The notes below the pieces were generated by a model. It saw only the letters and a program-made list of their open reading frames with translations. It had not been told where the DNA came from and did not search any database. From an uncultured Muribaculaceae bacterium (GTDB taxonomy: Bacteria; Bacteroidota; Bacteroidia; Bacteroidales; Muribaculaceae), in NCBI GenBank assembly GCA_910578095.1, contig CAJTOZ010000040.1, positions 1 through 11,180 of the forward strand: a stretch of DNA of 11,180 nt, read 5' to 3'. Positions 1-6,784 of the stretch are shown here, piece after piece; the stretch's first letter is position 1, and every line of letters begins with the position of its first letter. Position numbers and translations under genes: made by a program.

Positions 1-292
1 GTGCGCGCTCGGCTGCGGTGCGCAGCGCTGCGTCGGCCTTTGCGCGCACGCCGGTGGGCATGAGGCGGTCGCCGTCGAGGCGCCCGTATTCCATGAAGCC
101 GTCGGCGCCGGGGGTTATGGGCAGCGAGTCGGGGGTGAGATAGATGTGGCGATGTTCATCGCCTACGAGCAGCACGGGCAGCGTGGTGCCATCGGGCTGA
201 GTGATGTTGTGGATGCCTCGCTTGGCAGGCACTGCATTCGCTGCAAGCACGGCCGATGCCGCCAACAGCGTCAGAATGGTATTTCTAAGCAT
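1..292 (-). CDS. Secreted protein, M6 metalloprotease-like N-terminus (partial, runs off the left edge)
   Basis: Read on the minus strand from ATG at 292, an open frame of 97 codons continues past base 1 without a stop, so only the N-terminus is seen. Residues 1-20 form a signal peptide: Arg at position 3, a hydrophobic core, then Ala-rich LAANA, with likely cleavage near residue 20. The mature start reads VPAKRGI, followed by a DGT segment and a GDEHRHIYLT segment. That order (PAKRG, then DG, then GDE-H) resembles the N-terminal region of Bacteroidales M6-family secreted metalloproteases. The catalytic HExxH would lie outside the window, so protease activity is not demonstrated. A purine-rich stretch (AGAGAGAAA) precedes the ATG, and a TACCTTTG box lies 29 nt upstream. 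It is divergent from the acyltransferase gene. Gene and signal peptide are fairly sure; the family call is moderate. Confidence 0.6.
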   Translation of the reverse strand, partial: MLRNTILTLLAASAVLAANAVPAKRGIHNITQPDGTTLPVLLVGDEHRHIYLTPDSLPITPGADGFMEYGRLDGDRLMPTGVRAKADAALRTAAERA

Positions 293-321
293 TTTTCTCT
301 CTTGAATATAGTTGGGGATGC

Positions 322-329
322 CAAAGGTA
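322..329 (-). promoter_or_regulatory. Putative -7 box for the leftward secreted-protein gene
   Basis: On the minus strand this reads TACCTTTG, matching the Bacteroidota -7 consensus TAnnTTTG, and ends 29 nt before the ATG at 292. No clean TTG lies 19-21 nt upstream; a TTTCG sequence is roughly in place. The -7 match is seen; promoter function is inferred. Confidence 0.4.
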
Positions 330-404
330 TGATTTTTTCTGTGGACCGAAATCGAAAAATGTCATTTTTATGAAAATTTAAGAGCACTGTGCACTTTTTG
401 TCTG

Positions 405-412
405 TAATTTTG
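405..412 (+). promoter_or_regulatory. Putative -7 box for the acyltransferase gene
   Basis: TAATTTTG followed by CG, a strong match to TAnnTTTG. Only 8 nt separate it from the ATG at 421, so a start site 5-8 nt downstream would give an almost leaderless mRNA. No TTG sits at 19-21 nt upstream; TTTA around 377-380 is the nearest T-rich candidate and is too far. Together with 322-329 this makes 293-420 a divergent control region. Confidence 0.5.
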
Positions 413-420
413 CGACTGCA

Positions 421-1425
421 ATGGGCAAAACGACACGTGTAGCTACTGTGGATATTATGAAGGGTATATGCATCATCATGGTGGTGGTGCAGCATTGTCA
501 TGTGCTGCCCGATGTGTGGACCTCATCGTTTACGAGCATATACTTCAGCTTCAATATGCCACTGTTTTTCTTCCTCTCAGGGCTGTTTCTGCCATCGCAT
601 CGCACGGCGCGCGAGGTGGTGGCCGGAGGTTGGCGGCGTCTGCTGTTGCCGTGGGTGGTGTTTGCGCTGCTCGGGGGTCTGATTGTGGATATCGCCGTGG
701 GCTCCCGCTACGGGAGGCTTTCGCCTCATGGTGTCTACCTATGGCTTGTCAGTAAGCCCAATGTGCCGCTCTACTTCCTGCGCGCGCTTTTTGTGGCCAC
801 GGTGGGCTGTTGGGCGCTCTCCCGCCTGTGTGGCACACAGCGGCAGCGCATGGCGGCCCTGGGTGTGTTGTGTGCGTTGTCGTGGGCGGCGTTCAGGCTG
901 TCGCCTGAACCGGAAGTACTTCCGCTATTTTTCCGTGGTATATTCGGCGCTCTGGCGCTGCGGCAGGCGTGTGCCATGGCCATGTTTATGTGGCTTGGCC
1001 ATATGGTGGCATGCTCGGTGGCTCCGGCAGCGATGAAAATGCGTCCGGCGGTGGCCGTAGCGGTGTTTGCGGGCGCTATAGCCGCAGCATGGCTTGTGGG
1101 GCCAATGCCTGTGTGGTGGCATGCGGTGGTGGCAAGTGGCCCGTGGAGCCGCATAGTGGTATCGGCCATGTGCGGCATATTGGCCATGTGGGCGCTCGGG
1201 AGCCTGTTGGAACGGTGTCGGCCGTTGGCATTGGCCGGGCGTTTCTCGCTGCCGGTACTGGTGGTGCATTATATCATTCTTATGGCATCCGTTGAGCTGC
1301 TGGGCATCACTCGTCAGCAGGCGCTCCCGATAGTGGTGGCGCTCACTCCTTTGGCAGCATGGGCGTGCGTGCGGTGGCTGCCGTGGGCCTGTGCGCGCCC
1401 CGCCTCGCGCAAATTAACACAATAA
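421..1425 (+). CDS. Acyltransferase-3 family integral membrane protein
   Basis: A 334-residue, very hydrophobic protein with about ten predicted membrane segments. The N-terminus reads RVATVDIMKGICIIMVVVQH (residues 6-25), the typical opening of the acyltransferase-3 (OafA/WecH-like) family, with the conserved Asp11 at the membrane edge and His25 as the probable catalytic histidine. A PLFFFLSGLF segment (about residues 47-56) is a second family hallmark. These enzymes transfer acetyl or other acyl groups from a cytoplasmic donor to glycans or lipids at the inner membrane; the substrate here cannot be read. The length fits stand-alone members. The ATG at 421 is chosen because it directly follows a promoter box; ATG 457 would cut into the first conserved motif. 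It ends 42 nt before lptD, which suggests, but does not prove, a role in surface glycan or LPS modification. No terminator is visible after it. Confidence 0.8.
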   Translation: MGKTTRVATVDIMKGICIIMVVVQHCHVLPDVWTSSFTSIYFSFNMPLFFFLSGLFLPSHRTAREVVAGGWRRLLLPWVVFALLGGLIVDIAVGSRYGRLSPHGVYLWLVSKPNVPLYFLRALFVATVGCWALSRLCGTQRQRMAALGVLCALSWAAFRLSPEPEVLPLFFRGIFGALALRQACAMAMFMWLGHMVACSVAPAAMKMRPAVAVAVFAGAIAAAWLVGPMPVWWHAVVASGPWSRIVVSAMCGILAMWALGSLLERCRPLALAGRFSLPVLVVHYIILMASVELLGITRQQALPIVVALTPLAAWACVRWLPWACARPASRKLTQ

Positions 1426-1451
1426 AAAGCGGTATTGCCGAATAGTTTTTG

Positions 1452-1459
1452 TAATTTTG
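1452..1459 (+). promoter_or_regulatory. Putative -7 box for lptD
   Basis: TAATTTTG followed by CGGCG, the same box and spacing as upstream of the acyltransferase: 8 nt to the ATG at 1468. It lies inside the in-frame TTG-initiated upstream extension (from 1435), which argues that the extension is not translated and that lptD starts at 1468 or 1477. No TTG lies 19-21 nt upstream (the TTG at 1435-1437 is only 14 nt away), so the -33 element is weak. Confidence 0.5.
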
Positions 1460-1467
1460 CGGCGATT

Positions 1468-4233
1468 ATGCACTTTATGCGACGTTATATCCTCGGTCTT
1501 GCGGCCGCCATCATGGCCGGTCCCGGGCTTGCCGTGCACGCTCTGGGCGCCGGCGAGGACGATGTGGTGCGTCCGGCTGCCGCTGCCGAACTGCCTCTGC
1601 GGCTTGCCGTGTCCGACAGCTTCGTGGCCGACACACAGGCGCCGTTGCCACCGCCCGACACGGCAGCGCCACGCAAGGCCGCACCACCGACGCCGACATC
1701 GCGGATAGTGCGCACGAGGGTCGACCTTGACGCTCCCGTCGAATTCTCGTCGTCGGACTCGATGATAATCGTGCGCCGCGATTCGGCGTTCATGTATGGC
1801 GACGGGTCTGTGACATACGGCGATATCAAGCTCGATGCCGCGCAGATAGAGATGAATCTGGGCGACAATACGGTGTATGCCGTGGGACGCGCCGACAGTG
1901 TGGGCGAGATGGAGGGTACGCCCGTATTTCATGAAGGCGGTTCCGACTATGAGGCAGCCACGATGCGCTACAATTTCAAGTCGGGAAAGGGTATAATACA
2001 CAATGTGGTGACACAGCAGGGCGAGGGCTATCTGACGGGTGGTCTCACGAAAAAAGATGTGGACGACAGCTACTACATTAAAGATGGACGCTACACCACC
2101 TGCGACGACCACGACAATCCCCACTTCTATCTGCAACTCACCAAAGCCAAGGTGCGTCCGGGCAAAAATGTCATTACCGGACCGGCGTATATGGTGCTGG
2201 CCGGATTGCCGCTGCCGCTGGCTGTGCCGTTCGGCTATTTCCCCTTCAGCGACAAATATGCCTCGGGTGTGATCGTGCCCACCTTTGGCGACGACTACAA
2301 CCGCGGTTTCTATCTGCGCGACGGCGGCTACTACTTCGCTATAAGCGACAACATAGACCTGGCGCTCACCGGCGAAATCTACACCAAGGGCTCGTGGGGG
2401 CTCAACGCGCGCAGCACCTATGCCAAGCGCTACAAATACAGCGGCAACTTCAACATAGCCTATCTTCTCACGAAAAACGGCGAGAAAGGTTCGCCGGACT
2501 ATTCGCTGCAGAAAAACTTCCAGGTGATATGGAGCCACTCGCAGGATTCAAAGGCCAATCCCAATATGAGCCTTTCGGCGTCGGTCAACTTCACCACCAG
2601 CGGCTATACCCGCAACGACCTCAACAGCTACTACTCCAACGCGTTCACGGAGAGCACCAAGAGCTCTACCGTCAACATGACCTACCGCTTCCCGCAGTCG
2701 AAATGGAGCCTCTCGGCCACCATGAACGTGTCGCAGCGCACGCAGGACTCGACTCTTACCGTGGGATTCCCGAACCTCACCCTAACCATGAGCCAGACAC
2801 AGCCCTTCAAGCGCAAGAAGGCTGCCGGCTCCGAGCGGTGGTATGAGAAAATAAAACTCAGCTACAACGGACAGTTCCAGAACTCGCTCACAGCCAAGCA
2901 GGACGAGTTTTTCAAGAAAAGCCTCATCAAGGACTGGCGCAATGGCATGAACCACCGCGTGCCCATCTCGGCCACGTTCAATGTGTTCAACTACATCAAC
3001 ATCACGCCCAGCATCGACCTGCAGGACCGCATGTACACCCGCAAGGTGCGCCGCCAGTGGGACCCCGTGGCCGGCATGGAGATATGCGACACCACCTACA
3101 GCCTCTACAACGTATGGGACATGCGCGCGAGCGTGTCGCTCGACACCAAGCTCTACGGCTTCTATCAGCCGCTGGGCTTCCTGGGCAAGAAGGTGAAGAT
3201 GATACGCCACGTGTTCACGCCCTCCATATCGTTCTCGGCGGCGCCCGATTACGGATCCTCGTTCTTCGGCTACTACGGGCAGTACAGCTACACCGACCCC
3301 CGCAGCGGCGAGGAGCGCACGCGCCGCTACTCGCTATTCCCCAACGCCCTGTTCGGGGTGCCCTCCGAGGGCAAGACGGGCTCGCTCAGCTACAATCTGG
3401 CCAACAATCTGGAGATGAAGGTAAAGAGCGACAACGATTCTATCGGCGAGAAGAAAATATCTCTGATAGAGAATCTGAACATCTCGCAGAGCTATAACTT
3501 TGCCGCCGACTCATTGCGCTGGAGCGATATCAACACATCCATCCTGCTGCGCCTCACCAAGGGCTTCAACCTCAACCTGAGCGCCACATGGGATGTCTAC
3601 ACCTACGCCTTGAACGAATCCGGCAGTCCCGTGCGTGTCAATAAACTGCGCATCGCCTCAGGTAAGGGCATAGGCAGGCTGCGCAACACCGGCACATCGT
3701 TCAGCTACACCTTCAACAACGACACTTTCAAAAAGAAAAAGAAAGACGACAAGAAGAACGACGGCGACGATGCCGACAACGGCAACGACAGAAATTCCGG
3801 AGGGCGCAACCGCCGCGGCGGCCACTCGCACGACGACGAAACGGAGATGGGAGCCGACGGCTATGCCAAGTGGGAGGTGCCGTGGAGCCTTTCTGTGAAC
3901 TACTCCATCAACTATTCGTACGGCGCATTCAACAAGCAGAAGATGGAGTACGACGGGCGCATAACGCAGAATCTCAGCTTCTCCGGCAGCCTGCGGCCTA
4001 CGCCCAACTGGAATTTTACATTCTCCGCCTCCTATAATTTTGACACGCACAAGCTCGCCTATATGAACTGCAACATCACCCGCGACCTACATTGTTTCCA
4101 GATGTCGGCCAGTTTTGTGCCCGTGGGTCCCTATAAAAGCTACAATTTTCATATCGCCGTCAAGAGCTCCCTGCTCAGCGACCTCAAGTACGACAAGCGT
4201 TCGTCCACGTCCAACGGTATCAGCTGGTATTGA
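1468..4233 (+). CDS. lptD: LPS-assembly outer-membrane protein LptD (Bacteroidota type)
   Basis: A 921-residue protein from ATG 1468 (ATG 1477 is an equally possible start, giving MRRYILGLAAA). A signal peptide ends around residue 25-28. A Pro/Ala-rich linker follows, then an OstA/LptD-N-like periplasmic beta domain at about residues 91-260, with YGDGSVTYGDIKLDAAQIEM and a repeated pattern of short alternating strands, ending in a GLPLPLAVPFGYFP segment. From there to the end the sequence alternates aromatic and polar residues and is rich in Tyr, Asn and Ser, as in a large beta barrel, closing on the aromatic C-terminus SWY. In this family the barrel inserts LPS into the outer leaflet with the lipoprotein LptE as plug; lptE is not in this window. 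Its length and domain order match Bacteroidota proteins annotated as putative LptD. A Lys/Asp-rich insertion sits at residues 755-798. It follows the acyltransferase by 42 nt with its own promoter box. Confidence 0.88.
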   Translation: MHFMRRYILGLAAAIMAGPGLAVHALGAGEDDVVRPAAAAELPLRLAVSDSFVADTQAPLPPPDTAAPRKAAPPTPTSRIVRTRVDLDAPVEFSSSDSMIIVRRDSAFMYGDGSVTYGDIKLDAAQIEMNLGDNTVYAVGRADSVGEMEGTPVFHEGGSDYEAATMRYNFKSGKGIIHNVVTQQGEGYLTGGLTKKDVDDSYYIKDGRYTTCDDHDNPHFYLQLTKAKVRPGKNVITGPAYMVLAGLPLPLAVPFGYFPFSDKYASGVIVPTFGDDYNRGFYLRDGGYYFAISDNIDLALTGEIYTKGSWGLNARSTYAKRYKYSGNFNIAYLLTKNGEKGSPDYSLQKNFQVIWSHSQDSKANPNMSLSASVNFTTSGYTRNDLNSYYSNAFTESTKSSTVNMTYRFPQSKWSLSATMNVSQRTQDSTLTVGFPNLTLTMSQTQPFKRKKAAGSERWYEKIKLSYNGQFQNSLTAKQDEFFKKSLIKDWRNGMNHRVPISATFNVFNYINITPSIDLQDRMYTRKVRRQWDPVAGMEICDTTYSLYNVWDMRASVSLDTKLYGFYQPLGFLGKKVKMIRHVFTPSISFSAAPDYGSSFFGYYGQYSYTDPRSGEERTRRYSLFPNALFGVPSEGKTGSLSYNLANNLEMKVKSDNDSIGEKKISLIENLNISQSYNFAADSLRWSDINTSILLRLTKGFNLNLSATWDVYTYALNESGSPVRVNKLRIASGKGIGRLRNTGTSFSYTFNNDTFKKKKKDDKKNDGDDADNGNDRNSGGRNRRGGHSHDDETEMGADGYAKWEVPWSLSVNYSINYSYGAFNKQKMEYDGRITQNLSFSGSLRPTPNWNFTFSASYNFDTHKLAYMNCNITRDLHCFQMSASFVPVGPYKSYNFHIAVKSSLLSDLKYDKRSSTSNGISWY
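3730..3861 (+). other. Low-complexity charged insertion in LptD
   Basis: Codons 755-798 of lptD encode a run of five Lys, then Lys/Asp/Asn-rich sequence, an Arg/Gly-rich patch and a His/Asp/Glu patch (GGHSHDDETE). The coding strand begins with a purine tract of AAA/AAG/GAC codons. It interrupts regular beta-strand sequence and is probably a disordered, surface-exposed or periplasmic barrel loop. The composition is seen; the topology is inferred. Confidence 0.6.
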
Positions 4234-4237
4234 CCGC

Positions 4238-4268
4238 TTGCGTATCTAAGCGAAAAATAGTAACTTTG
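4238..4268 (+). promoter_or_regulatory. Promoter of the gldE-gldD-PPTase operon
   Basis: TTG at 4238-4240, exactly 20 nt, then TAACTTTG at 4261-4268, a full match to the Bacteroidota sigma-70-type layout, followed by CGGCG as at lptD. Transcription should start around 4273-4276, placing the ATG at 4291 some 15-18 nt into the message, after the purine stretch AAGAAG (4279-4284). The short inverted repeat CGCTT/AAGCG (4235-4239 and 4248-4252) overlaps the -33 element. Confidence 0.65.
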
Positions 4269-4290
4269 CGGCGCCTGCAAGAAGCAGAAC

Positions 4291-4311
4291 ATGTCTAACG
4301 AATATATATAG
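4291..4311 (+). other. Six-codon upstream ORF at the gldE start (MSNEYI-stop)
   Basis: ATG at 4291 is well placed behind the promoter and a purine-rich AAGAAG, but its frame meets TAG at 4309-4311, two bases before the TTG used as the gldE start. The block 4302-4310 is an alternating AT/TA run. Removing one TA unit joins this ATG in frame to gldE (MSNEYIVLDLEP...). It may be a coupling leader, an off-phase repeat, a real shift, or an assembly error. Confidence 0.45.
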
Positions 4312-4313
4312 TT

Positions 4314-5651
4314 TTGGATTTAGAGCCTTTACCGGCCGTGCTGACGGCCGATTTCATACCCTACTTACTGTGCTCGGTGCCCGCTTTTGGTGTGGGCCAG
4401 ACGATAGCCCTCGCGGTTGCCCTGCTCGCCCTTGTGGTGTCGGGATTCGTGTCGGGCAGTGAGATAGCCTATTTTTCGCTTACTCCGGCGCAGGTGGACG
4501 AACTGGCCGATACGCCCCGCGGGCAGGCCATACGCCGTCTGCTCGGCAAGCCCGAGCGCCTGCTTGCCACCATTCTCATAGCCAACAACCTTGTCAACGT
4601 GACCATCGTGGTGCTCTGTAACTTCGCTCTCGGTCCCGTGTTCGACGGAATGCCGCCTGTGTGGAGTTTCGTGCTTCAGACGGTGCTGCTCACATTCCTC
4701 ATCCTGCTCTTCGGCGAGATCATGCCGAAGATCTACGCCAATAACTATCCTACACAGTGGGCGCGCTTCGCCGTGGCCGGCATCTCGTTTTTCGAGCGGG
4801 TGCTGTCGCCGGTGTCCGGCCTGCTCGTGCGCTCGTCCACGATAGTGAAGCGCGTGGTCAGCAAACACACCGATCTTGTCACCGCCGACGAGCTCTCCAC
4901 TGCTCTCGACATCACCGATGTCAAGGCCAACGACGACAAGGAGATACTGCAAGGCATAATAAAATTCGGCGACACGGCCGCATCGGAGATCATGACCCCG
5001 CGCATAGACATCACCGACCTCGACATGGGAATGACTTTCGACGATGTGATGAAGGTGGTGGTGGAGAGCGGTTATTCGCGTCTGCCGGTGTACGAGGGCA
5101 CGCAGGACAATATCCGCGGCGTGCTCTATTCGCGCGACCTTCTCCCGTATGTGGGACGGGCCACTGACGGCTTCGAGTGGCAGACACTGCTGCGCGAGCC
5201 GTATTATGTGCCCGAAAGCCGCATGATCGACGACCTGCTTGAGGATTTCCGCAAGCTCAAACTCCACATGGCCATAGTGGTCGACGAATTCGGGGGCACA
5301 CAGGGCATCGTCACGATGGAGGATGTGCTGGAGGAGATAGTGGGCGATATTGACGATGAATACGATGAGCCCGACAATACGTACAAGCGCCTGCGCGACG
5401 ACACCTACGTGTTTGAGGGGCGCACTCTGCTCACCGACTTTTTCCGTATCACCGGTCTCGACGAGCACGCCTACGAGGATGTCACGGAAGATGCCGAAAC
5501 CCTTGCCGGCATGCTGCTGGCCATAAAAGGCGACTTCCCCAAGGACAAGGAGCCGCTCGTGTATGGCCGTTGCCGCTTTCTGGTGCTGGATGTCACCGAC
5601 CATCGTATCACGCAGGTGCGCGTGAAGGTGATGCCCGAAGTGCAGGAATGA
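4314..5651 (+). CDS. gldE: Gliding-motility-associated GldE; CNNM/CBS/CorC-HlyC membrane protein
   Basis: 445 residues in the usual order for this family. An N-terminal CNNM (DUF21) membrane domain covers about residues 28-190, with VSGSE (46-50), ANNLVN (90-95) and GEIMPK (134-139). A CBS pair covers about 226-345, with MTPRID at 227-232 and the FGGTQGIVTMEDVLEEIVGD hallmark at 326-345. A CorC/HlyC C-terminal domain covers about 360-440. Relatives are CorC-like magnesium or other ion transport and regulation proteins; in Bacteroidota this architecture directly before gldD is GldE, whose exact biochemical role is unsettled. The only start found in frame is TTG at 4314 (MDLEPLPAVL); no in-frame ATG exists before the membrane domain, because the well-placed ATG 4291 is out of phase by two bases. 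The stop is followed after 1 nt by gldD, so the two are surely co-transcribed. Confidence 0.82.
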   Translation: MDLEPLPAVLTADFIPYLLCSVPAFGVGQTIALAVALLALVVSGFVSGSEIAYFSLTPAQVDELADTPRGQAIRRLLGKPERLLATILIANNLVNVTIVVLCNFALGPVFDGMPPVWSFVLQTVLLTFLILLFGEIMPKIYANNYPTQWARFAVAGISFFERVLSPVSGLLVRSSTIVKRVVSKHTDLVTADELSTALDITDVKANDDKEILQGIIKFGDTAASEIMTPRIDITDLDMGMTFDDVMKVVVESGYSRLPVYEGTQDNIRGVLYSRDLLPYVGRATDGFEWQTLLREPYYVPESRMIDDLLEDFRKLKLHMAIVVDEFGGTQGIVTMEDVLEEIVGDIDDEYDEPDNTYKRLRDDTYVFEGRTLLTDFFRITGLDEHAYEDVTEDAETLAGMLLAIKGDFPKDKEPLVYGRCRFLVLDVTDHRITQVRVKVMPEVQE

Positions 5652-5652
5652 T

Positions 5653-6222
5653 ATGCGGCGTGCGGTCCCGTTTGCCATATTGATGTCGCTGCTTGCGGCG
5701 TGCGGAGGGCGCGATGAGGCGCCGGTGCCGCGCCGCAGGGCTTATCCGCGCATAGCCGTGGCCGACAGTGCCTACGTGCGTGTGGCCGGTGCGGCCATGC
5801 CTTTTGAGGCCAATACCGCCGCCGAAGCCCGCACCGACAGCGGCGGACGATGGCTCACGCTGCACTATCCTGTCTATAATGCCGATGTGTATGTGACTTT
5901 TTCGGAGGTGGACGGTGCGGAAGCTCTGATCGCAGTGCTCGACAACCGCCGCGAGCGTATGTCGCTCAACCTCAACGGTGCTCATGCCTCTACCATCCAT
6001 GTGACCTCTGCCGATGGCACTTTCGAGACGGCGCTTGTGGAAGCGCCCGGCTCCGGCACGCCGTTGCAATTTGTGTCCACCGATGGCGGGCGGCGCGTGG
6101 TCAGCGGCGCAGTGCGTCTGGATGTTCCGGCATCGGCGCCCTACGATTCGCTGCAGCCTGTGGTGGCTGCTCTGCGGCGCGACCTGATACATGCTTTCAC
6201 CAATTTGTCGTCCGATGATTGA
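5653..6222 (+). CDS. gldD: Gliding-motility lipoprotein GldD
   Basis: 189 residues with a lipoprotein signal: hydrophobic residues 4-16 and lipobox L-A-A-C with Cys17 as the lipidated residue. After it come PRRRAYPRI (26-34), W67-LTLHYPVYNADVY (to 80), LQFVSTDGGRRVVSGAV (138-154) and a DSLQPVVAALRRDL tail (165-178). These correspond to the conserved blocks of GldD: PR-Y-RI, the YP-YNA-Y block, the QF-TD-L-GAL block, and the DSL-PV-DI tail. In gliding Flavobacteriia GldD is an envelope lipoprotein needed for motility and linked to type IX secretion; in gut Bacteroidales it is kept without gliding, and its role is unclear. The ATG lies one base after the gldE stop; the 3' end overlaps the PPTase gene by 8 nt. 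Confidence 0.82.
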   Translation: MRRAVPFAILMSLLAACGGRDEAPVPRRRAYPRIAVADSAYVRVAGAAMPFEANTAAEARTDSGGRWLTLHYPVYNADVYVTFSEVDGAEALIAVLDNRRERMSLNLNGAHASTIHVTSADGTFETALVEAPGSGTPLQFVSTDGGRRVVSGAVRLDVPASAPYDSLQPVVAALRRDLIHAFTNLSSDD

Positions 6223-6775
6223 TGTGCGTCACATAGGCCCGGTGGTGCTGTACACGTGCCAGCTGCCACCCGCGGCCACGCGCCGTGAGGCCGAATTGGC
6301 CGCGGTGCAGTCGTTGTTGTGTGAGGCATTTCCGGATGGTTTCCTGCTGGAGCATGCTCCGTCCGGAGCGCCGGTGCTTGCAGGGCGTACGGAACGCATC
6401 TCCATATCCCACTCGCGCTCGCGCGCCGCGCTGGCCGTGTGTGAGGGCGCGCCTGTGGGCGTAGACACCGAGACAGCCCGCGGCCAGCTTGCCAGGGTGG
6501 CGCCGAGGGTGCTTTCGGAAGCCGAGTTGGCCGAGTATGGCTCGGTGCCAGGCGGCCTGCTGACGGCCTGGACGCTGAAGGAGGCCATATACAAAGCCGC
6601 CCTGACCCCCGGTCTCGACTTCCGCCGCGACATCCGTCTGCCGCTCGGACATAAAAAAAACGAAGCCACTGTCGCGGTTCCGGGGAGAGCCGCGAGGCGC
6701 TTCGCTATTCTTCTGTGTGCCGTCGATGGCGATGAGGCTATCTCGGTAGCGATAGCCACCGATGGCATGCGCTGA
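6215..6775 (+). CDS. 4'-phosphopantetheinyl transferase superfamily protein
   Basis: 186 residues from ATG 6215; upstream in-frame starts lie deep inside gldD, and translation is probably coupled through the 8-nt overlap with its stop. Visible motifs are ISISHS (62-67), VGVDTE (81-86, with Mg-binding Asp84 and Glu86) and WTLKEAIYKA (119-128, with Glu123 and Lys127). These are the three signature regions of Sfp/AcpS-like phosphopantetheinyl transferases, which move the phosphopantetheine arm of CoA to a serine of an acyl- or peptidyl-carrier protein. The size suits a compact Sfp-type or tandem-fold enzyme. No carrier protein or synthase gene is nearby, so the partner cannot be read. The 3' part carries an A8 run (6653-6660) and a strong hairpin that looks like the terminator of the opposing upp gene. 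The gene ends 9 bases from the upp stop. Confidence 0.83.
   Translation: MIDVRHIGPVVLYTCQLPPAATRREAELAAVQSLLCEAFPDGFLLEHAPSGAPVLAGRTERISISHSRSRAALAVCEGAPVGVDTETARGQLARVAPRVLSEAELAEYGSVPGGLLTAWTLKEAIYKAALTPGLDFRRDIRLPLGHKKNEATVAVPGRAARRFAILLCAVDGDEAISVAIATDGMR
6653..6704 (-). terminator. Intrinsic-terminator-like hairpin plus U8 for upp, inside the PPTase gene
   Basis: On the minus strand CGAAGC (6704-6699) pairs with GCTTCG (6666-6661), enclosing an inner stem TCGCGG (6695-6690) with CCGCGA (6677-6672), and the outer arm is followed at once by eight T (6660-6653). A GC-rich two-part stem next to a U tract is the classical factor-independent terminator. It lies about 80 nt past the upp stop. 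On the plus strand the A run precedes the stem, so it would not terminate the PPTase message. Base pairing is seen; activity is inferred. Confidence 0.6.
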
Positions 6776-6784
6776 ATCCCAGTA

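Noticed and set aside
1435..1467. TTG-initiated N-terminal extension of LptD
   Set aside because: It contains the -7 promoter box and lacks signal-peptide character; ATG 1468 or 1477 restores a normal signal peptide.
1414..2538. Long antisense open frame (374 codons) over the 5' part of lptD
   Set aside because: It mirrors the lptD codon pattern, has no recognisable domain, and LptD on the plus strand is convincing. GC-rich coding DNA commonly leaves open shadow frames.
4235..4252. CGCTT/AAGCG inverted repeat after lptD as a terminator
   Set aside because: Only 5 bp with an 8-base loop, followed by A rather than T on the plus strand; it may be an operator-like element at the gldE promoter but does not look like a terminator.
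4365..5678. Antisense open frame (437 codons) covering almost all of gldE
   Set aside because: A shadow of the clear CNNM/CBS/CorC frame; His- and Arg-rich translation without domain signals.
6776..6784. Possible terminator for the PPTase operon in the 9-base gap to upp
   Set aside because: No stem or T run is present on the plus strand; the only terminator-like structure here faces the upp transcript.
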